The notes: a model not told the origin generated them from the letters alone. A DNA stretch of 64,000 bases from Methylomonas montana (GCF_030490285.1 NZ_CP129884.1:682001-746000); one strand, 5' to 3'; numbered from the stretch's first letter, positions 40,488-49,476 are shown. Made by a program: numbers and translations.

Positions 40488-41335
40488 CTAGCGACGCTGA
40501 CATCATAGCCCAAGGCCTTGATGTCAGCTGCAAATGCATTCATCTCCTCAAGACTCATTTTTTCCAGTTTTCCTGCTTCGGGTTGGAATGACTGTCTCGC
40601 GATGCTGTAAAGCATGATTTGTTGCAGTGCTATATCGCTGTCCCGCACTTCCCGCAAAAGCGCCAAATAAGCTTGTTTTTCGCTGTCCGACCATGCTTGT
40701 CCATAATGCAACATGCAGGTTTGCAATTTGGTTGGACAGAGACTGGCCGCGAGCTTTAAATGCGCCAGCAGTTTTTGCTGGCTTTGCCCGGTGTTGTTGA
40801 CTAGCTTGCGGCCCTGTTCTGTAGCGCTGTCCAGCTTGAACCATAATTCGCCGTGGTAGCGAGCCAATTCCGTTAAGCCCGCTTGAACCGTTGTTTGATG
40901 CAACAAGCTGCCGTTGCTGATCAATACGAATTTGCTGGCCGGGAACACTCCCGATTCCGTGGCGATCTCGCCAATTAATCTGACGGCTTTATCGAAGTCT
41001 TTAAGGCTGGTCGGCTCGCCGTTGCCGGAAATGGCGATGTCTTTGATAACGCGCTGGTGAATTTCGACGTTGAATTGCTCGAAAAAGTCGCCGTGCCGCA
41101 CGTAATCGAGAAAGAAGCGCAGTTCTTGTTCCAGTAAGGCAAAATCCATTTCCGGCGCATTGCCGCGTTGTAACTCAGGCACTTGGCAATAAATACAACG
41201 CCAGTTGCAGGCGTTATTCGGATTGAAATTAATGCCTATCGATAAGCCGCCGGCACGGCGGGAAATGACCGGGTAAACATATTTCAGGCCGGCGATATCG
41301 CGGTCGTGATTGGTGGTATTGAGGGTTTGGGTCAC
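40484..41335 (-). CDS. Radical SAM protein downstream of the fhc operon
   Basis: A 283-residue radical SAM enzyme with cluster motif CNWRCIYC (Cys43, Cys47, Cys50), followed by the usual core strands: DIAISGNGEPTS (GGE-like motif), FVLISNGSLL, and LWFKLDSATEQG. The YPVISRRAGGLSIGINFNPNNACNW start is characteristic of a group with the PS/RRLGxSLGIN pattern. It lies 50 bases downstream of fhcC on the same strand, with a hairpin in between. A role in tetrahydromethanopterin or methanofuran-analogue chemistry is possible, but this is inferred only from position. Confidence 0.8.
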   Translation of the reverse strand: MTQTLNTTNHDRDIAGLKYVYPVISRRAGGLSIGINFNPNNACNWRCIYCQVPELQRGNAPEMDFALLEQELRFFLDYVRHGDFFEQFNVEIHQRVIKDIAISGNGEPTSLKDFDKAVRLIGEIATESGVFPASKFVLISNGSLLHQTTVQAGLTELARYHGELWFKLDSATEQGRKLVNNTGQSQQKLLAHLKLAASLCPTKLQTCMLHYGQAWSDSEKQAYLALLREVRDSDIALQQIMLYSIARQSFQPEAGKLEKMSLEEMNAFAADIKALGYDVSVAS

Positions 41336-41345
41336 TTGAGCAGGG

Positions 41346-41377
41346 CATACAAACTGAGGTGTGTCTCAGTCTGTATG
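41346..41377 (-). other. Intercistronic hairpin between fhcC and the radical SAM gene
   Basis: CATACA pairs with TGTATG, and CTGAG with CTCAG, separated by a 2x2 internal loop and closed by GTGTGT. There is no U-run on the minus strand. It may attenuate or stabilise the upstream fhc mRNA rather than terminate fully. Confidence 0.5.
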
Positions 41378-41385
41378 GCAATTTC

Positions 41386-42201
41386 TTAGATTCGAACCAG
41401 TACTTCGCCCCGCCCAGTCTCGGCCATATCGCCGCCGTATCTACGTACTCGATTAAGCGTCACGCTGCTATCGGCGAAGCGAGAGTCCAAGGATTTAAAG
41501 GATGCGAACAGCATCGGCAAAAACGCCAAGGTATGGGAGCCGCAGTCGTTGAAGGTCGCGGACAGTTGCGGCTGATTCCACAGCAGCAAGGTGCCTCGGC
41601 GCATCGCATAGCCTAAGTAACGGCCGGTGCTGCCCATTACCGCGATAGTGCCTGCTACCATCCGCGAACCGCAATAATCGCCGGCGTTGCCTTCGATCAG
41701 AATTTGACCGCGGCGCATGTGGTCGCCGGCGCGCTGGCCGACATTGCCTTTCACCAGCACAGTGCCGCCTTTCATGCCTTGCTTATTGCCGGGCAGGGCG
41801 CCGCCGAGGAAGTCGCCGGCATTGCCTTCGATTTGAATCAGGCCGTTTTTCATTTCGCAGGCGGCGTAGAGACCGACGTCTCCGATGACGCTGATTGTGC
41901 CGGCCTTCATTTGCATGCCCAGATAAGCGCCGGCATCGCCTTGGACGCTGATGCTGCCGCCGTTCAGTTCCTTGCCGATGTAGTCCAGCTTGTCGGTGCT
42001 GGCGGCAATGGCGATATCCTGAGTATTGCTACCGGTGATGTAAAACAATTGATCGACGCGCAGTTTGCGTTTGCCGCATTGCAGTTCGATAGCGGCGATT
42101 TCGTTCAGGGTCAAGCCCTCTAGTTTTTGGCAAACCAGCGGCGACATATCGACGCGTTGAGCGGGCGGCGTCTCGGTCAGAGTGAATGTCAATGTGGTCA
42201 T
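41386..42201 (-). CDS. fhcC: Formyltransferase/hydrolase complex subunit C
   Basis: The 271-residue FhcC belongs to the complex that takes formyl from formyl-tetrahydromethanopterin and releases formate in methylotrophs. It is homologous to FwdC/FmdC of archaeal formylmethanofuran dehydrogenase and to the glutamate synthase C-terminal domain. It is a right-handed beta-helix with repeated G-xx-G-xxx-G turns (GDAGAYLGMQMKAG, GDVGLYAACEMKNG, GNAGDFLGGALPG, GNVGQRAGDHMRRG, GNAGDYCGSRMVAG, GSTGRYLGYAMRRG). It overlaps fhcD by four bases. Confidence 0.95.
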   Translation of the reverse strand: MTTLTFTLTETPPAQRVDMSPLVCQKLEGLTLNEIAAIELQCGKRKLRVDQLFYITGSNTQDIAIAASTDKLDYIGKELNGGSISVQGDAGAYLGMQMKAGTISVIGDVGLYAACEMKNGLIQIEGNAGDFLGGALPGNKQGMKGGTVLVKGNVGQRAGDHMRRGQILIEGNAGDYCGSRMVAGTIAVMGSTGRYLGYAMRRGTLLLWNQPQLSATFNDCGSHTLAFLPMLFASFKSLDSRFADSSVTLNRVRRYGGDMAETGRGEVLVRI

Positions 42202-43094
42202 GCCATGATCTCCTGCAAATGAAAGTGGAACGGTCCCAGTTTGCCGCCATAGTTACCGGCGCTGATGCGCTTGATACCGTTGGCCGCGCCCAGGTCGCAG
42301 ACTGCCTGGATGCCGACGCGCATCGCCTTGTCGATGTCTTCCTTGCTCAAGCCGTCGATAACGATCTCCATCACCGATTCGATTTCCGGCGACAAATCGG
42401 TCTTGGTCATGCCTTTCAAGGTTGGGCAAAAGGCGTCGTTGGTCGAAGCGCCCAGCGCCGGATATTTGGAGCCGACTTTGGAGCCGGAACGCACCACACC
42501 GCCGGGGAAGGGCATGATCACGTTGGGGATTTTTTTCATTTCCTCGATGGCCGCTTCGCAGGCCGCCAAGGCTTGCGGTTGCGATTCGGCTAGCACCAGG
42601 AAGTTGCCGCCGCCGACTGCTTCGACCATGCCGGTGGTGGCTTCGGTCAGGAATTCGCCGTCCATCACCGGCACCCGCCAATAGCGCTTGCCGGCGATTT
42701 TCTTGGCAATTTGAAAGCCGTCGCCAAAGTAGCGCAGGTTTTTGCCCAACGGAATCGGCTTGCCGCCTTCGATGCCAGCGAATAGCGCCGAGGTTGGCGA
42801 GGTCAATACGCACTGGCCGGCGCGGGTTTCCAGTTGCTTGGCCAGGCCTTTGGCGCCCATCGCAAAAATCATGATGGAAACGCCGGGCCGTCCGTCGGGT
42901 GTCTCTTCCGGGGACAATACGCGCTCGATGCCGGCCTCGCAGCCGCAGGCAATCACCGAGGTGGCAAATCCGGTCATGGCCTGAGCGGAAATCATCGCCC
43001 ATTTTTCGTTCTGGGCGGTGATGATGGCGCGGGTGCCTTTCATCGGGAAGGCTTCGGCGAAGGTTTTGTCTATGGTTACACCATTAATGATCAT
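42198..43094 (-). CDS. fhcD: Formylmethanofuran:tetrahydromethanopterin formyltransferase subunit
   Basis: FhcD (Ftr homologue), 298 residues, moves the formyl group between tetrahydromethanopterin and the methanofuran analogue. Features are the start MIINGVTIDKTFAEAFPMKGTR, the central GEFLTEATTGMVEAVGGGNF, and FPGGVVRSGSKVGSKYPALGASTNDAFCPTL, all as in archaeal Ftr. It overlaps fhcA and fhcC by four bases on each side, as in a tightly coupled operon. Confidence 0.96.
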   Translation of the reverse strand: MIINGVTIDKTFAEAFPMKGTRAIITAQNEKWAMISAQAMTGFATSVIACGCEAGIERVLSPEETPDGRPGVSIMIFAMGAKGLAKQLETRAGQCVLTSPTSALFAGIEGGKPIPLGKNLRYFGDGFQIAKKIAGKRYWRVPVMDGEFLTEATTGMVEAVGGGNFLVLAESQPQALAACEAAIEEMKKIPNVIMPFPGGVVRSGSKVGSKYPALGASTNDAFCPTLKGMTKTDLSPEIESVMEIVIDGLSKEDIDKAMRVGIQAVCDLGAANGIKRISAGNYGGKLGPFHFHLQEIMA

Positions 43095-44755
43095 GCTGCA
43101 CCTCTCAACGGATGCACGGTGATGCTGCCGCGCCCATCTTCTGTAATTTCATCGTCGCTGATTTTAAAGTTGCCCAGTTTCATGGTCAGATAACGGTCGA
43201 AGTATTTTTGCAGGTCTTTTTCGATGGACATGTCGAAGTCCGGCCGGACTACATGGGTGGTGCCCCAGACCACTTTCACGACTTCGCCGTCTTTGACCAC
43301 CAGATTGCCGTCTTTAAACACATAATCCGGCTTGGTGAACATGGCCTGGCGGTCGGCGTTTTCGGTGTAGACGGTGATGTCCGCCCAGTTGCCAGGGCTC
43401 AATGCGCCGCGGTCTTTCAAGCCGATGATGCGGGCAGCGCCGGCGCGGGTCATGATGGCGATTTCATTGAAGGTATATTCGCGGTCGATGGAGGCCAGCG
43501 TGGTCATTTTCTGAGCTTCCGGATGGATGGTCGCCAACATGTCGTTGCGGAAGCTTTTGTCCATCAGTAAGCGGATCAGATGCGGATAGCTCATGAACGG
43601 CGCGCCGTTGGGATGGTCGGTGGTCAGGAATATCCGCCAGGGATCGTTGACCAGCAGGAAAATTTCCAAACCAATCGCCCATTGCAAAGCGTTGACGAAG
43701 TTCTGGTCCCGATATTTGAACGGCACCACGCCGCAGCCGGCATCGCATTCGATGTCCATGCACACCCATTTATTGGGGCTGGCGAACTTGTGATTATAGT
43801 GTTGACGCATGCTGTCGCCGGACGCGGTGACCGTCTGTCCGAACAGGACTTGACCGACATCGGCGGTGATGTTGGGGGTGCGGTTGATCGCCTCGGCTAT
43901 TTGCGCGGCTCCCGAGGAAAATTTGAAATCGCCTTCGGTGCCGTAACTGTGGAACTGGATATGCGTCAAATGCAACGGCAGGCCGTCTATGCCTTGGATG
44001 GTATTCAAGGTGGTGTCGACATTGCCCGGCACGCCCAGATTGCAGCCGTGCACATGTAGCGGGTGAGTCAATCCCAGTTCCTTGACCGCGCGGGCCAGGG
44101 TTTGCAGGATTTGCCGTGGCGAGACGTCGTAATGGCTGTTCTTCTCGTCCAGATCCAGTTTGCGCTGGTTGAATTTAAAGGCGCTGATGCCACCGGCGTT
44201 CACCACTTTGATGCCTATGCCTTTGGCGGCATGCAGCGTCCAGGCCACATAATCGTTGATGGCTTTTTGATCTTTTTTAGCGGTCAGCATGCGCAGCAAA
44301 AAGTCGTCGCTGCCCAGCATCACATAGCCGCCCTTGTCCAGAATCGGAATGTCGCCCATTTCCATGTGCGCCTGGCGGGCGTTGATCGGTAGCACCGCCG
44401 GTTCGAAGCCGGCTGTGTAGCCCATTTCCGCGTAACGGTAACCGCTGACGAAGGTGCTGGGCATGGCGTGGCCGTTGCCGGAGCGAGTCACCGCAGTACG
44501 GGCGACCGGGTCCATGCGGTGATCTTCCGGCAGCAGGGTGCGGGCGATATTACCCTTGCCGCCGCCGATATGAGTGTGCATGTCGATGGCGCCGGACATC
44601 ACCACCTTGCCGCGCAGATCGTATTCCTGATCGACCGGTCTGCCGTCGGTGGGGGCCGTGACGATACGGCCATCTCGAATGTAAATGTCCTGTTGTTGGC
44701 CGTCGATGCCGCTGGCCGGATCGTAAACGGTTCCACCTGTGAGTTTTATCAGCAT
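43091..44755 (-). CDS. fhcA: Formyltransferase/hydrolase complex subunit A
   Basis: FhcA, 554 residues, is the amidohydrolase subunit that hydrolyses the formyl group to formate. It is homologous to FwdA of archaeal formylmethanofuran dehydrogenase. The metal-binding DMHTHIGGGKGNIAR is near residue 58, with further histidines in LHVHGCNLG, LTHIQFHSYG and the DHPNGAPF segment. A C-terminal amidohydrolase barrel end (MTRAGAARIIGLKDRGALSPGNWADI) is present. It starts ten bases after fhcB. Confidence 0.96.
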   Translation of the reverse strand: MLIKLTGGTVYDPASGIDGQQQDIYIRDGRIVTAPTDGRPVDQEYDLRGKVVMSGAIDMHTHIGGGKGNIARTLLPEDHRMDPVARTAVTRSGNGHAMPSTFVSGYRYAEMGYTAGFEPAVLPINARQAHMEMGDIPILDKGGYVMLGSDDFLLRMLTAKKDQKAINDYVAWTLHAAKGIGIKVVNAGGISAFKFNQRKLDLDEKNSHYDVSPRQILQTLARAVKELGLTHPLHVHGCNLGVPGNVDTTLNTIQGIDGLPLHLTHIQFHSYGTEGDFKFSSGAAQIAEAINRTPNITADVGQVLFGQTVTASGDSMRQHYNHKFASPNKWVCMDIECDAGCGVVPFKYRDQNFVNALQWAIGLEIFLLVNDPWRIFLTTDHPNGAPFMSYPHLIRLLMDKSFRNDMLATIHPEAQKMTTLASIDREYTFNEIAIMTRAGAARIIGLKDRGALSPGNWADITVYTENADRQAMFTKPDYVFKDGNLVVKDGEVVKVVWGTTHVVRPDFDMSIEKDLQKYFDRYLTMKLGNFKISDDEITEDGRGSITVHPLRGAA

Positions 44756-44764
44756 GTTTTGATC

Positions 44765-46039
44765 CTAAAGAGCTTGTTCGATGGCGGACAGTACTTCGGC
44801 GGTGCTGGGCAGGCCGGAGTCGCGCAATTTTTTCAGGCGGATGGCCACCACGTTATCCAGACGGTAAGCATGGCCCGGATGGTCTATGCCCGGCGTGCCG
44901 ACCGGAATGAATACGTCCGGCTCTTTCTCGAAGCTCATGCCGGAGCGGCCGACGACGATGGTCGGTATGTTGGCTTGCGGTGGCCGCGCGCCGCTGTTAA
45001 AGGCTTGCACCCATAGCAAGGCATCGGCTTCGCCGTTTTTTAGCAGGGCCTGGCTGTCATAGAGATAAGGATCGTATTCGGGATAACCGCGGGCGAAATT
45101 GACGCGAGCCGGGTAGCCGGTGGTCCAGCCGCAGACTTGGTTGGCGGTCTGGTCGCCTTCTTTGCCGCCCAAGGGGAAGCCTGAACAGCGCGTGCCTTGC
45201 AAGTTGATGTCCTTGACGATGCCGCACAGGGTTTGTACGGTCAGTTCGGCTTGGTCGAAAGCCAAGGCTGCGGCTCCCCAAAGCACTACGCCGTATCGCG
45301 CGGCTTTCAGTTTGTCGGCGATCGCTTGCAGGTCGCTGATGGCGATGCCGGCGACGCTTTGCGCCTGCAGCAAGCGGCCTTTGATCAAGGCGGACACTGC
45401 GGCGGTTACTTCCGGCAAGTCGGCGTCCGCGCAAGGCAGTACCGTCGCCTTACGGCCGGTTGGCGAAGTCGATGCGTCGCCGGACGGGGCTTTACCCAAA
45501 TAAATGACTTCGCGGTTGGCGGTGTCCTCGAGGAACATTGCCTCTTCGTTCCACAAATATTTCTCGAAAAAACGCGGGGCGAAGCCTTCCAGGTCGGTGC
45601 CGACGATCAGCAACACGTCGCAACGGTTTTTCACTTCCGCCAGCGTGGTGTTCATCCAACCGGAGTCTTGCAGCGTCAGCAGGTTGCGGCGGGCATTATT
45701 GAACGCGGCGCTATCGACTACCGCGCCGCTACGGTCCGCCAGGGACAGCAAGGCACGCATGCCGCCGACATCGGTGGCACAGCCGCCGAATAGCGGTTGC
45801 TGGGTGTCGCGCAAAATTTCGGCAGCTTTAGCTGCCGCGGCTTCCAGACTAACCGATTGGCCGGCGATGCGCGGAGATGTGTCGGTGATAGCTTGTTCGA
45901 ATGCTGGCGTATTGACCGCGCAGCCGTTAGCTGTCATTTTCAGCGACACGCCCTCCACCTGTATGCTCAGGTCGTCGGTACCGATGCCGCAAAAAGGACT
46001 GGGTACCTCGGTTATTTCAGTCATAGGATAAGTCCTCAA
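44765..46039 (-). CDS. fhcB: Formyltransferase/hydrolase complex subunit B
   Basis: FhcB, 424 residues, is a homologue of the molybdopterin-binding subunit FwdB/FmdB. The N-terminus has only PFCGIGTDDL and lacks the CxxC...C iron-sulfur pattern and the metal-ligand residue of the archaeal dehydrogenases. This matches the known lack of dehydrogenase activity in bacterial Fhc. Later stretches (PLFGGCATDVGGMRALLSLADRSGAVVD, VLLIVGTDLEGFAPRFFEKY) keep the family fold. It overlaps the dehydratase gene by four bases. Confidence 0.94.
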   Translation of the reverse strand: MRTYPMTEITEVPSPFCGIGTDDLSIQVEGVSLKMTANGCAVNTPAFEQAITDTSPRIAGQSVSLEAAAAKAAEILRDTQQPLFGGCATDVGGMRALLSLADRSGAVVDSAAFNNARRNLLTLQDSGWMNTTLAEVKNRCDVLLIVGTDLEGFAPRFFEKYLWNEEAMFLEDTANREVIYLGKAPSGDASTSPTGRKATVLPCADADLPEVTAAVSALIKGRLLQAQSVAGIAISDLQAIADKLKAARYGVVLWGAAALAFDQAELTVQTLCGIVKDINLQGTRCSGFPLGGKEGDQTANQVCGWTTGYPARVNFARGYPEYDPYLYDSQALLKNGEADALLWVQAFNSGARPPQANIPTIVVGRSGMSFEKEPDVFIPVGTPGIDHPGHAYRLDNVVAIRLKKLRDSGLPSTAEVLSAIEQAL

Positions 46040-46413
46040 TCTTTTTTAATGTATTTGAAACGGGGGTCGTCGGGTGTGCCTTCGAAGATGCCGGCGGAGC
46101 TTTCCGCCGCATCCCACATCACCACTTCTTCAATTTTTTTGGCCAGCGTAAAATCTTTATCCGTGATGCCTTTGGCGGCATGGGTGACCAGTTTGACGAT
46201 CACGAAAGCATAGGAAACCGTGAGGTCGGGATGGTGCCAGGCCTTTTCCGCTAAGTGGCCGACGGTATTCACGACCATCAATGTCGCTTTCCAGCCGCTG
46301 GTCTTGATTTTGCGGCGTATCCAGCCGTTTTCGTAGTACCAATGCGGCAGTTCTTGTTTTAAATACTCGGCGATTTCGGTCTCGCTATAGACCTTGGGCG
46401 TATCTTGCGACAT
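46036..46413 (-). CDS. Pterin-4a-carbinolamine dehydratase-like protein
   Basis: This 125-residue PhhB/DCoH family protein has the motif AWHHPDLTVSYAFVIVKLVTHAAKGITDKD, which matches the catalytic pattern H-H-P-x5-Y...H...D. No phenylalanine hydroxylase gene is near. Its four-base overlap with fhcB ties it to the tetrahydromethanopterin pathway, as known in other methylotrophs where a pcd gene sits in the C1 cluster. It is the first gene of the operon, so the operon promoter should lie in 46414-46560; no clear boxes were found. The substrate (a pterin) is inferred. Confidence 0.88.
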   Translation of the reverse strand: MSQDTPKVYSETEIAEYLKQELPHWYYENGWIRRKIKTSGWKATLMVVNTVGHLAEKAWHHPDLTVSYAFVIVKLVTHAAKGITDKDFTLAKKIEEVVMWDAAESSAGIFEGTPDDPRFKYIKKD

Positions 46414-46566
46414 CGTTCATCCCCTGCAAATAAAATGACTGGGCATTCTATCGCACAGTTTCGCCGCTGTCTTTAACGGTATGCAGCTGTTTGCGGGCTT
46501 TGTACGGTATTTCAGCCCAGTGGAAAGTGATGGGCCTTGAGGGGGTGGGGTGGTGCTTGAGTCTGT

Positions 46567-46600
46567 TTGAAGAATGCGTAGTCGAGCTCGCATTCTTCAA
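46567..46600 (-). terminator. Perfect 12-bp hairpin downstream of sspB
   Basis: TTGAAGAATGCG (46567-46578) and CGCATTCTTCAA (46589-46600) enclose a 10-base loop just after the sspB stop. The minus strand has no U-run, but the symmetric AT-rich ends give a strong stem. Confidence 0.5.
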
Positions 46601-46615
46601 TATTCGGTTGGGCGC

Positions 46616-46996
46616 TTACTTAACGACCCGCAGTTGCGGTTTTTGCGGCGTTTTCGGTTCCGGCGGCGGAGGCGTTTCATCCTCGTTTTCTTCCGGATCG
46701 AAAATCATGCCTTTGCCGTTTTCTTTGGCGTAGATGGCTAGTACGGCTTTGCAGGGCGTGGTGATGCGCATCGGTTTGCCGGCAAAACGGGCGTTGAACT
46801 GAATCTCGTCGTTGCCTAGCACCAAGCCTTGAATCGCTTCCGGGCGAATGTTCAGGACGATGCGTCCGTCCTCGATGAAGTCGCCCGGCAGTACCACGCC
46901 CGGATGCTCGGCATTCACCAGTAGATGCGGGGTCAGGTTATTGTCGACGATCCATTCGTAGATGGAGCGTATCAGATACGGTTTGAGTGGGGTCAT
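46616..46996 (-). CDS. sspB: ClpXP protease specificity-enhancing factor
   Basis: SspB, 126 residues, delivers ssrA-tagged peptides to ClpXP. The ATG at 46996 overlaps the sspA stop (ATGA) and gives the family start MTPLKPYLIRSIYEWIVDNN. Further motifs are PHLLVNAEHPGVVLP and the LGNDEIQFNARFAGKP substrate-binding strand. A Pro- and Glu-rich linker leads to the C-terminal LRVVK, the ClpX-docking tail. The open frame continues far upstream inside sspA, but that part has no family similarity. Confidence 0.95.
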   Translation of the reverse strand: MTPLKPYLIRSIYEWIVDNNLTPHLLVNAEHPGVVLPGDFIEDGRIVLNIRPEAIQGLVLGNDEIQFNARFAGKPMRITTPCKAVLAIYAKENGKGMIFDPEENEDETPPPPEPKTPQKPQLRVVK

Positions 46997-47631
46997 TTGC
47001 TTGGGTTGGGCATCATGTCTTTTTCTTCTCGGCTCAAGCTCTCTTGAAAGGCCTTTCGGGCGAAGAGGCGGTTGGCGTAGGCAGTGATGCCTTTGCCGAG
47101 GCTGGCGATGTCGATGCCGATGCTGGGTAGCCGCCATAAAAACGGTGCCATCGCGCAATCGATCAATGAATATTCCTCGCTCATGAAATAAGGGGTGGCT
47201 TCGAACACCGGCGCGGCGGCCATCAGACTTTCCCGGAGCATTTTTTTGGCCTTGGCGGCTTTCTTGTCGCCGTGGACCTGAACCTCTTCCAGCATCGGGT
47301 ACCAGTCCTGATCGATACGTTTGATCAGCATGCGGGCGTTGGCGCGCGACACCGGGTCCATTTGGTGCAAGGCCGGATGCGGGAAGCGCTCGTCCAGGTA
47401 TTCCATGATGATACGGGCATCGTACAGTACTAAATCCCGTTCGACAAAAGTCGGTGCGTTGCCGTTGGGGTTGAGTTCTAGCAAATCTTCGGGCGGGTCG
47501 TTCGGGTCGAAAAATTCAATGTCCGCTGGCACGCCTTTTTCGTACACCACGAGTCTAGCGCAGTGGCTCATAATGCAGGATGGAGACGAAAAAAGAGTCA
47601 TTGCGGATTTTCGGCTGGTGATGTTTGCCAC
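46993..47631 (-). CDS. sspA: Stringent starvation protein A
   Basis: A 212-residue glutathione-S-transferase-fold RNA polymerase-associated regulator, the same length as E. coli SspA. The chosen start is GTG 47631, which has an AGAGG ribosome site eight bases upstream and yields VANITSRKSAMTLFSSP, aligning with the E. coli N-terminus; the open frame runs further upstream to 47745 without support. Motifs are NPNGNAPTFVERDLVLYDARIIMEYLDERFPHP and SLIDCAMAPFLWRLP. The conserved PHP loop is intact. Confidence 0.95.
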   Translation of the reverse strand: MANITSRKSAMTLFSSPSCIMSHCARLVVYEKGVPADIEFFDPNDPPEDLLELNPNGNAPTFVERDLVLYDARIIMEYLDERFPHPALHQMDPVSRANARMLIKRIDQDWYPMLEEVQVHGDKKAAKAKKMLRESLMAAAPVFEATPYFMSEEYSLIDCAMAPFLWRLPSIGIDIASLGKGITAYANRLFARKAFQESLSREEKDMMPNPSK

Positions 47632-47784
47632 GAAGTGAACCTCTTTGAGTAACGGGATTTGAAACGCGGCAGATTGTAGCATGGATGATCGGGCTTTTGG
47701 GGCGATGCCCGGTGCATTCGCCGTCGAAACTGAAGGGTTTGCCAAGGTCTGTATCGGGGTGTTTTTTCGGTACTAAAAGCTGTT

Positions 47785-48426
47785 TCAGCCGAGTTTGACG
47801 ATGATGTCTTCCAGCACGTTGGCGGTGGCGTGAACTTTATCGGCGGCGTTGGATAAATGCCGGTAAAGCTCGCGTTGTTTGAACATGTTTAAGTAATCTT
47901 GGCCTTGGAACAAATCGGCAATGGCTTTGCGATACATCTTTTCGATGCGTCGCTCGGAATGGCGGGCGGCGAAGGCATGTTGTTCGGCGTCGCCGGGATG
48001 TTTGCCCAAGATCGCAAAGCCTCGCTCCAGCGCTTTGATGCCGACCTGCAGTTCAATCACCATCGCTTTGGAATGGTGGTCGGGATTGAGCTGCAATGCT
48101 TCCATTTCGTTGTAAGTACTCTTGCAATAGGTGACGATGCTATCCATCGAGGCGATGGCCCGGTAGATGTCCTCCCGGTCTATCGGGGTGGAAAACGAGC
48201 TGTTCAGTTCGTGCAGATTATGCATGCGCAGGCGGTCGGCTTCGTGCTCGTCTTCCTTCAGCATTTTGCCGGCGTCCGGACATTCGCTGACCATGAAATG
48301 CACCAAATTGTCCACCGTGACGCAGACTTGTCGGCATTGTTGGTGCAGCAATAGATAAAAGTCCGCGGTTTTCGGGAATATATGTTGCAGCAGGCGCGAA
48401 GCCAGCGATTGTTTCGAGGCATTCAT
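47785..48426 (-). CDS. DUF47/PhoU-like regulator of a phosphate transporter
   Basis: A 213-residue all-helical protein of the TIGR00153/DUF47 family, related to PhoU. It starts LLQHIFPKTADFYLLLHQQ and carries EDEHEADRLRMHNLHELNSSFSTPIDREDIYRAIASMD, where the E/D-rich stretch probably binds metal. It is encoded six bases downstream of the Pit transporter and probably controls it. Such pairs are frequent in bacteria. Confidence 0.92.
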   Translation of the reverse strand: MNASKQSLASRLLQHIFPKTADFYLLLHQQCRQVCVTVDNLVHFMVSECPDAGKMLKEDEHEADRLRMHNLHELNSSFSTPIDREDIYRAIASMDSIVTYCKSTYNEMEALQLNPDHHSKAMVIELQVGIKALERGFAILGKHPGDAEQHAFAARHSERRIEKMYRKAIADLFQGQDYLNMFKQRELYRHLSNAADKVHATANVLEDIIVKLG

Positions 48427-48432
48427 TCGAAA

Positions 48433-49476
48433 TTATTGGGCGGATTGAAAGAAATAATGGACTATCAGGAAGCTCGCGCTGGCGATGATAGCCGAACCGG
48501 GGATGGTAATCAGCCAGGTCAGCAGAATATTCCAGGCCGTACCCCAGCGCACTCGTTTGGGACGGTCCGATGCGCCAATGCCCATAATCGACGAGGCGAC
48601 TACATGCGTGGTGGAAACCGGTGCGCCGAGCAAGGAACTGGCAAAGATAATGCCGCATGCGCTCAATTGGGCATTGAGGGCATGGATTGGTCTGATTTTA
48701 TAAATTGCAAAACCCAGTGTGCGGACGATGCGCCAGCCGCCAGTTAACGCACCTGCGGTCATTGCGCTGGCACAAAATAACATGACCCATCCCGGCACCC
48801 GAAAGCTGTCGATTTGACCGCTGAGCAGCAAGATCAAAGTCAACACTCCCATGCTTTTCTGGGCGTCGTTAGCGCCGTGGGAAAAAGCTAGGGAGGCCGT
48901 CGTCAGCCACTGGGCGTTGCGCAGGTGCCGGTTGATGCTGGGCGGCGCGGCGCGCAGTAAAAACATCGTCAATCGCTGCAGTCCAAAACCTAGTAGAAAG
49001 CCCAGTATCGGCGAGATGAACAATGCTAGCAGGATTTTGCTGAAGCCGTGAATCCGGCCCTGGCTTAAGTCGGTAAAGCCCCAGGCGATCGGCTCGCTAC
49101 CAATACCGACCAACGTCGCGCCGACCAGGCCGCCCATCAGCGCATGCGAGGATGAAGAAGGCAGTCCACGCCACCAAGTATAAAAGTTCCAAAAAACGGC
49201 GGCAAATAGTCCCGACACGACGATCAGTAAGGCATCGGTTTTGGGGATGGTCGATAAGTCGAGAAGGGTGCCGACCGTATTGGCGACGGCGGTGCCGCCC
49301 AGCAGAGGGCCTAAAAATTCGAAGCCGGCGACTACCAGTACGGCTTGGCCTGGTGTCATCGCTCGGGCGGCGATGGCGCTGGCGATAATATTGGAGGCAT
49401 CGTGAAAGCCATTGGTGTAGTCGAACACCAGGACAATGACGATCGCTAGGCCGATAAACGGAAGAAATGCCTCCAA
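48433..49476 (-). CDS. pit: Low-affinity inorganic phosphate transporter, Pit family
   Basis: A 347-residue polytopic inner-membrane protein. The PiT signatures are present twice: near the N-terminus DYTNGFHDASNIIASAIAARAMTP, and in the second half AFSHGANDAQKSMGVLTLILL. The SSSHALMGGLVGATL and GAPVSTTHVVASSIMGIG stretches are the matching helix pairs. It imports phosphate (as metal-phosphate) with protons. It is cotranscribed with the DUF47 gene. No Pho box was noticed upstream. Confidence 0.94.
   Translation of the reverse strand: MEAFLPFIGLAIVIVLVFDYTNGFHDASNIIASAIAARAMTPGQAVLVVAGFEFLGPLLGGTAVANTVGTLLDLSTIPKTDALLIVVSGLFAAVFWNFYTWWRGLPSSSSHALMGGLVGATLVGIGSEPIAWGFTDLSQGRIHGFSKILLALFISPILGFLLGFGLQRLTMFLLRAAPPSINRHLRNAQWLTTASLAFSHGANDAQKSMGVLTLILLLSGQIDSFRVPGWVMLFCASAMTAGALTGGWRIVRTLGFAIYKIRPIHALNAQLSACGIIFASSLLGAPVSTTHVVASSIMGIGASDRPKRVRWGTAWNILLTWLITIPGSAIIASASFLIVHYFFQSAQ

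Noticed and set aside
41704-44392. Long plus-strand open frames opposite the fhc genes
   Set aside because: These are antisense shadows of fhcC, fhcD and fhcA, caused by high GC codon use, with no independent motifs.
46997-47158. N-terminal extension of sspB
   Set aside because: It lies wholly inside sspA in another frame; the ATGA overlap at 46996 gives the normal start.
47632-47745. N-terminal extension of sspA
   Set aside because: The GTG at 47631 has a good ribosome site and restores the exact length of E. coli SspA; the extension has no family similarity.
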